A stretch of DNA of 64,000 nucleotides. It comes from Symsagittifera roscoffensis. Lineage: Eukaryota > Xenacoelomorpha > Acoela > Convolutidae. A program made the translations under genes and the position numbers. Below, piece by piece: positions 60,101 through 64,000 of this stretch. The notes under the pieces are model-generated. The model saw nothing but the letters and a program-made list of their open reading frames with translations, searched no databases and had not been told where the DNA came from. Location: NCBI RefSeq assembly GCF_963678635.1, contig NC_087067.1, positions 7,797,716 through 7,861,715 of the forward strand, given 5' to 3'. Every line of letters starts with the position of its first letter. Position 1 is the first letter of the stretch.

Positions 60101-62188
60101 AATAATTTGGTTATCTAGTTAGTCAAAAAAAAATAACTATTTTTTCAAAAATAACTATGAATAATAAATTGTTTAACTTGGGGGAGATTCTACGGTGCCA
60201 AATATTGGTGCCAATTTTCGGGCATCTTTACAGCTTTCTGATAGCATGTGCTTTGACATTCGAAAAGTAATAAGTTAACAACTGAGGCAAAGCACATGCT
60301 ATCAGAAAGCTGTAAAGATGCCCCAAAATTGGCACCAATATTTGGCACCGTAGAATCTCCCCCAAGTTAAACAATTTATTATTCATAGTTATTTTTGAAA
60401 AAAAATTTTTTTGACTAACTAGATAACCAAATTATTATTCATAATTATTTTGAAATATTTTTTTGACTAAATAGATTAATTTAGTTTGCCCTCAAAGTTG
60501 ATATATGAAAAACCAGTACTTTAGCAGGGATTGTGCTGTTGATACCGTTTTACTTTAACAAGGGTGTCTTAATGGGAAAAAATAGTTTAACACAGTGAAA
60601 GCATGAGACTGCTCATCTAAAAGTGGAGACTCGCTATTCCTCTCTTCATTGGGACATTTCATGTAACATTTTTGGTTAATTTTCCTTGGTTGGGAGAGGT
60701 TGCCTCGTTTTGCTTAAAGTTAAGAAACGCTTTAAGCGTATCAAATCTACCGTTTAGCCTTCACCAGATAAAGACATTGTATTTATGACTGTGTGTAAGT
60801 ATTAATTTAGAAGAGGCAGAACTTGAAATTATGTTCTCATTTAAATCTCACTCAATTCAATCGCAAGTTGGGCTAATTTTCCTTCCCTACTAACCCCCTA
60901 CTCGCAAATTTTTATTGGTGATTTTAAAGTTAACATAGAGACATCTAAAAACAGGCATAATTTGCCTAACGACGATCTCCAAGACTGGTTTCTTCAAGTG
61001 ATCGGCTATAATTTATATAAATCTTTGTGAACCTATAGGGGTTACAATTTGCTATTATTATTGTTTACATTGTTGGATTGTTAGAAAAACTGGCATGCGG
61101 ACTAATTCGGCCAAGAAAAAAAATTTGGTGTTCAAATTTAACCTTGTAAAATCCCTCGTTATACCATGATATTGATTGCATTTGCGAGGTGGGGGAGAAA
61201 AAGAGCCGCAAGTTGATTTTCAATAGAACTAACCAACAAAGTGTTGGATCCAGTATTTCGTGTTGCTTCAAAAGACCCTGTCTTAATTGACAGAAGTACA
61301 AAGAAGCACGAAACGATCAGTAGAATAATCGGATTAGCCACTCTTGTCAATTCGGAAGATATCTCATGATTGTAGGAAGAGACAGGTGATGATGATGACG
61401 ATGATGATGATGAGTCATCTGATATTTCTTGGGGTGCAGAAGAAGACTGGCTATGGGGTAAAATGCCGCCTATAAGGACGACAGCGAAGGCAAGAAGAAA
61501 CTATAATACAGAAGGGAGAAAAATACAAGGTTTTGTTACAAAAAGCGCTGAGTGTTTGACACAACATAAACTTTTTTGTCAGATAACTCAATTGAAATAT
61601 AAACATATAGCTTACAATTATCAGGGATGCTTCGAAGTGTGGTATTTTTTTCAAGTTAAGAAACAGATATAACAGAAATCCGGCATCGCGAAAAACTTAA
61701 CCTCTCAAAAATGACAAGCTGATCTTAAAGATGATCAAATGGATCTGAAAAAAATGAATCGATAATACAATCCCTTCTTAACCCATATTTTCCAAGAAGT
61801 CTGAAAAGTTTTCTGAAAGTTTCCGGAAAAAATCCTCAAAAAACACCCCCTATTCTTTAAAACCCATTGTACCCTTGGCTCGATAAAAAAGCAAAAAAAG
61901 CTGGAAAAAGATGCTAACGATTGGCAAGAGTGTAAAAAGCATGTGCGATATCCAGGTACGACATGCATAGGCCGTGCACGTGAACACATGATGACTGGAC
62001 TCATCCAGACAATCCAGGGAGATCTCGCGTGATGTTGAGACCAGCGTCTGGATTGAGAAGTCACTACTTTGATGGTTGTGATTGCGACTTGTGCTACTGG
62101 AGATATTGATTGAGCAGCACTCGTATTCATCTTCGTCTAATTCAATTTCGTCTATTTCGCGTGAACTGCTAACCTCAATTGGAAGCGA
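57123..62188 (-). CDS. Multi-pass membrane protein, five 3' exons (N-terminus not found)
   Basis: Five exons in transcript order: 62188-61873, 61469-61234, 58760-58533, 57824-57657 and 57332-57123 (stop TGA 57125-57123). Each acceptor follows a pyrimidine tract (CTTTTTTCAG, CGTCCTTATAG, TCCTTTTTAG, TTTTATTCAG, TACTTTTCAG), and phases agree throughout (0, 1, 0, 0, 0). The product, about 385 residues here, has an acidic Ser-rich segment with scattered cysteines, a helix (WISHMLFTLLPIVSIFF), a poly-Ser loop encoded by a GAT/TCA repeat, a second helix (NPIILLIVSCFFVLLSI), two more in the third exon (IVSHCIFVLLLAIKYI and ALILFLAINFVFYISVVIL), then a basic, probably cytoplasmic tail (IWRCIGMKRKARRLMKRQ). 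I do not recognise the family; a partial GPCR or a four-helix protein are both possible. The donor at 57656 (CAG|GTTCAC) is weak. Upstream exons are missing or lie beyond 62.2 kb. Confidence 0.72.
58153..58470 (+). repeat. Dispersed repeat, GGGCGGATTTAGG family
   Basis: GGGCGGATTTAGGGGGGACGCCC, GACCCCCTACCGACCCAAAG, GGCGC..TTTGCGCCAATATATAC and GAGCTCGGAAAGTCAATTTGG align with the copy at 62231-62602 in the same orientation. Probably a non-autonomous DNA transposon. It lies in the intron between the third and fourth exons of the membrane protein gene, downstream of exon 58760-58533. Confidence 0.6.
59415..59446. repeat. 32-nt loop of palindrome 1
   Basis: Begins ACATTCGAAAAGTAATAAG and ends AACAACTGATG. 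The same sequence, with one change near the end (GAGG for GATG), forms the loop at 60256-60287. It contains the small palindromes TTCGAA and GTTAAC. Confidence 0.95.
60256..60287. repeat. 32-nt loop of palindrome 2
   Basis: Same sequence and same orientation as 59415-59446 except one base, although the flanking arms are unrelated. Confidence 0.95.
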
Positions 62189-62230
62189 CTGAAAAAAGAA
62201 TTTCAGATGAGCATCATCTAAGAGGGCACC

Positions 62231-62602
62231 AGCGGATTTGGGGGGACGCCCCCTTCTCCTCATAGATTTGATCCCCTACCGACCCAAAGGGGGTCCCCTA
62301 TTAGTACAATTTTAAGATCTCAGTTTTTGGCTGACAGACCCGAAAATTTTTGAAGGCGCCTTTGGCGCCAATATATACCAAGTTTGAGTGGGAAGAGCGC
62401 GTCAAAAAAAACTTTTTTTCAAAACTTTTCTTGCAGCGCTGAAAAATTGGTCAGAATAGGTTAAAAATTAGGTTCTTTATAAATGATTTGTGAGAGATCG
62501 GAAAATAATTTTAATCGAACTAAAAATAATCAATGAAATTGCAAAAAAAAATTTGAAAATTCGCCCCTTCCCCTCGAGACAGTTCTAAATCCGCTCCTGT
62601 AG
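62231..62602 (+). repeat. Dispersed repeat, GGGCGGATTTAGG family, with inverted ends
   Basis: CAGCGGATTTGGGGGGACG at the left and TCTAAATCCGCTCCTG at the right form short inverted termini of hAT-like appearance. The interior matches 58153-58470. It is about 370 bp, with no coding capacity, and lies just upstream of the first exon I can place for the membrane protein gene. Confidence 0.65.
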
Positions 62603-64000
62603 GAGGGTAACTTTTATTTTTATTGATTTTTTCCTTCTGTTTTTGGCCTATTTTTGACGATTTTTTGGTAATTATGGAAACGTTTGTAAAATCAACGTTA
62701 TTTTTCGGGAAAAAAATGAAAAAATTTGCAGGCCTACTTTCTAAAAAAGCATGATTAGAAAGTACTAAAAAATTAAACCAAATCAGGGTTGGTAGAATTA
62801 TAAATTACAAAAAAGACTAAAATCAGAAAAAAAAATTCAAGAGTTTCAGCTCAAACCATATTAATGTGAATAATTTAAAAACAAAAGTTAGGGTACCACC
62901 CAAGGGAGATGTTGTTACGGAGTTCCCACTTTTCCAATCCTCAGTTAAGTTTATGTTGATTTTTGCAGTTTTGACTGGTTCATGTCAGTCTCCATCAGCA
63001 AATGTCTTCGAGACTATACTTGTTGACAAAATAGTTTTTGTTTACTTCTTGCTTTAGATTTGAACAATTTTCATTGGATTTGAACGAAAGATTTCCACTT
63101 GATAGTGCGTCTGCTGTTGAATATGTTGTCAAACATCAAACAAAAATGAATCTCATAGTATACGGATAGTAGCAAAAGTGAGTGTCTTCTTAACTTCTGT
63201 TTATAATCCCTGTTAGTGCCTAGGACCCACCTTGAAGCTTTTACCGGAGTGTTTCAATCATCTTAAAGTCTGATTTGTTGGTCTTCCACAAAACTGCGCC
63301 TTAGGAGATGATTAGGACAAAATAGATTCAGTTCAGATTCTTTTTGGCATGCCAGTTTGTACTGATAGCAATTTTGCGTTTTGGGATTAATAGCGAGCAA
63401 AGGACTTTCATTTAACCGTTTTAAACCTATTTTCACTCCAGTAAAGTTAGTTATCGAAGTTCTTAGCGTCATTTTGAGATCACAAATTTGCAAGAATTTG
63501 AAACATCCGCAATTTTTTTGTTTTTACTGTCATTCTGTTGACAAGAGAATCTGGTTCATTTTGTGTCATTTTACTAAACGGTTGAACAAGCCTAAGCTCA
63601 AAGCTTTTTCTGGTCCTTTTATCACACCAAGCACAAAAGAAACAACACTTATTTGGAAAAAAATAAATGTCATTTTTCTTAGAATATGCTCGGAACATTC
63701 TGCGATACTTGCACAACAGACGGCTGTCTTTGTTATGATTGTTATGTTATGATTTCCTGTGATTACAAAGTGATTCTGCTTCAATTGCGACTTAAGAAAA
63801 CGTTTTGGTTGAGCCTGTGTCAACCAGGTATTTATAGATGAGAAAAGATTTATCCGTTTTTCATCGAAATTCAGGGCTTGCCACAATAACTTGTTCAAAT
63901 ATAAAAATTAAGATGTTTTGGGCCAAAAAAGTGTAATAAGTCTTTTTAATTGGTGATGACTGACTTAATAACGCGTTTTTATGGGTGAATTCAAACTTTA
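62603..64000. other. No supportable gene
   Basis: AT-rich sequence. The open frames present (for example 63381-63752 forward, 63566-63898 reverse) overlap each other, use poor starts and show no recognisable product. Missing 5' exons of the minus-strand membrane protein gene could lie here, but I could not place one with confidence. Confidence 0.5.

Larger units (their letters stand above)
58955..60630. repeat. Paired back-to-back palindromes with one shared loop (dumbbell layout)
   Basis: Order: arm A (58955-59414), loop, arm A' (59447-59906), arm B (59906/7-60255), loop, arm B' (60288-60630). A and A' are exact reverse complements in length with two mismatches in 460. B and B' are about 96% complementary with small indels. 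The two loops are 32 nt each and differ at one base. The palindromes touch without a spacer. The structure lies inside an intron of the membrane protein gene. No coding frame is credible in it; open frames across the arms mirror each other. Confidence 0.95.

Noticed and set aside
58955-60630. Unremoved sequencing hairpin adapter producing inverted copies
   Set aside because: The layout is what a missed adapter would give, but the 32-nt loop does not match the PacBio or nanopore adapters I know, and the B arms differ by several percent with indels. It is kept as an alternative to test rather than accepted.
1-64000. CRISPR arrays, bacterial operons or ribosome binding sites
   Set aside because: The DNA is eukaryotic, with introns, LTR elements and AATAAA signals; no regularly spaced repeats with unique spacers are present.

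Overview
The window is animal (metazoan) nuclear DNA. Two ordinary eukaryotic genes split by GT-AG introns and an intronless ESCRT gene of animal type (CHMP1) lie in AT-rich, repeat-rich DNA. The species cannot be told from sequence alone. Three layers are visible: LTR retrotransposons in the left half, host genes, and small repeats in the introns and intergenic DNA.

1-12.2 kb holds the 5' part of a Ty3/gypsy-type LTR retrotransposon on the minus strand. It has a 1,054-bp LTR, a primer binding site, a leader of about 3.1 kb full of the word GGAGGGT, and a gag-pol broken by a frame change, a nonsense codon and an 8-bp duplication. It runs off the left edge. A second minus-strand LTR remnant lies next to it (12.26-12.88 kb).

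12,877-35,768 is a complete plus-strand relative of exceptional size, 22,892 bp. Its two 883-bp LTRs differ at only two positions that I can find, so it is very young. It carries a 2,935-codon gag-pol. Downstream lies an additional coding block, ORF2 (2,299 codons) and ORF3 (708 codons), separated by a +1 frame change at a run of six G. ORF2 has a coiled coil, a complete SGNH/GDSL hydrolase motif set and a second, degenerate SGNH-like set. A branch-point and splice-acceptor pair sits in front of ORF2, so ORF2 may be made from a spliced subgenomic RNA. The element appears to have landed inside the older LTR remnant.

36.6-47.4 kb holds CHMP1 (ESCRT-III) and, 430 bp downstream on the same strand, a four-exon DOMON/cytochrome b561 gene of the ferric-chelate reductase (FRRS1) type. 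The last intron of that gene is 7.3 kb. It contains tRNA-derived SINE-like copies, a small hairpin motif and a 1,753-bp tandem duplication. 47.4-57.1 kb has no gene that I can support, only MITE-like and simple repeats.

57.1-62.2 kb contains the last five exons of an unrecognised multi-pass membrane protein on the minus strand, assembled from splice sites with consistent phase. One of its introns contains the strangest structure in the window (58,955-60,630). Two long palindromes stand back to back with different arms but the same 32-nt loop. Read as a circle, this is exactly one turn around a closed-ended dumbbell DNA with two identical caps. The final 1.8 kb shows no supportable gene.
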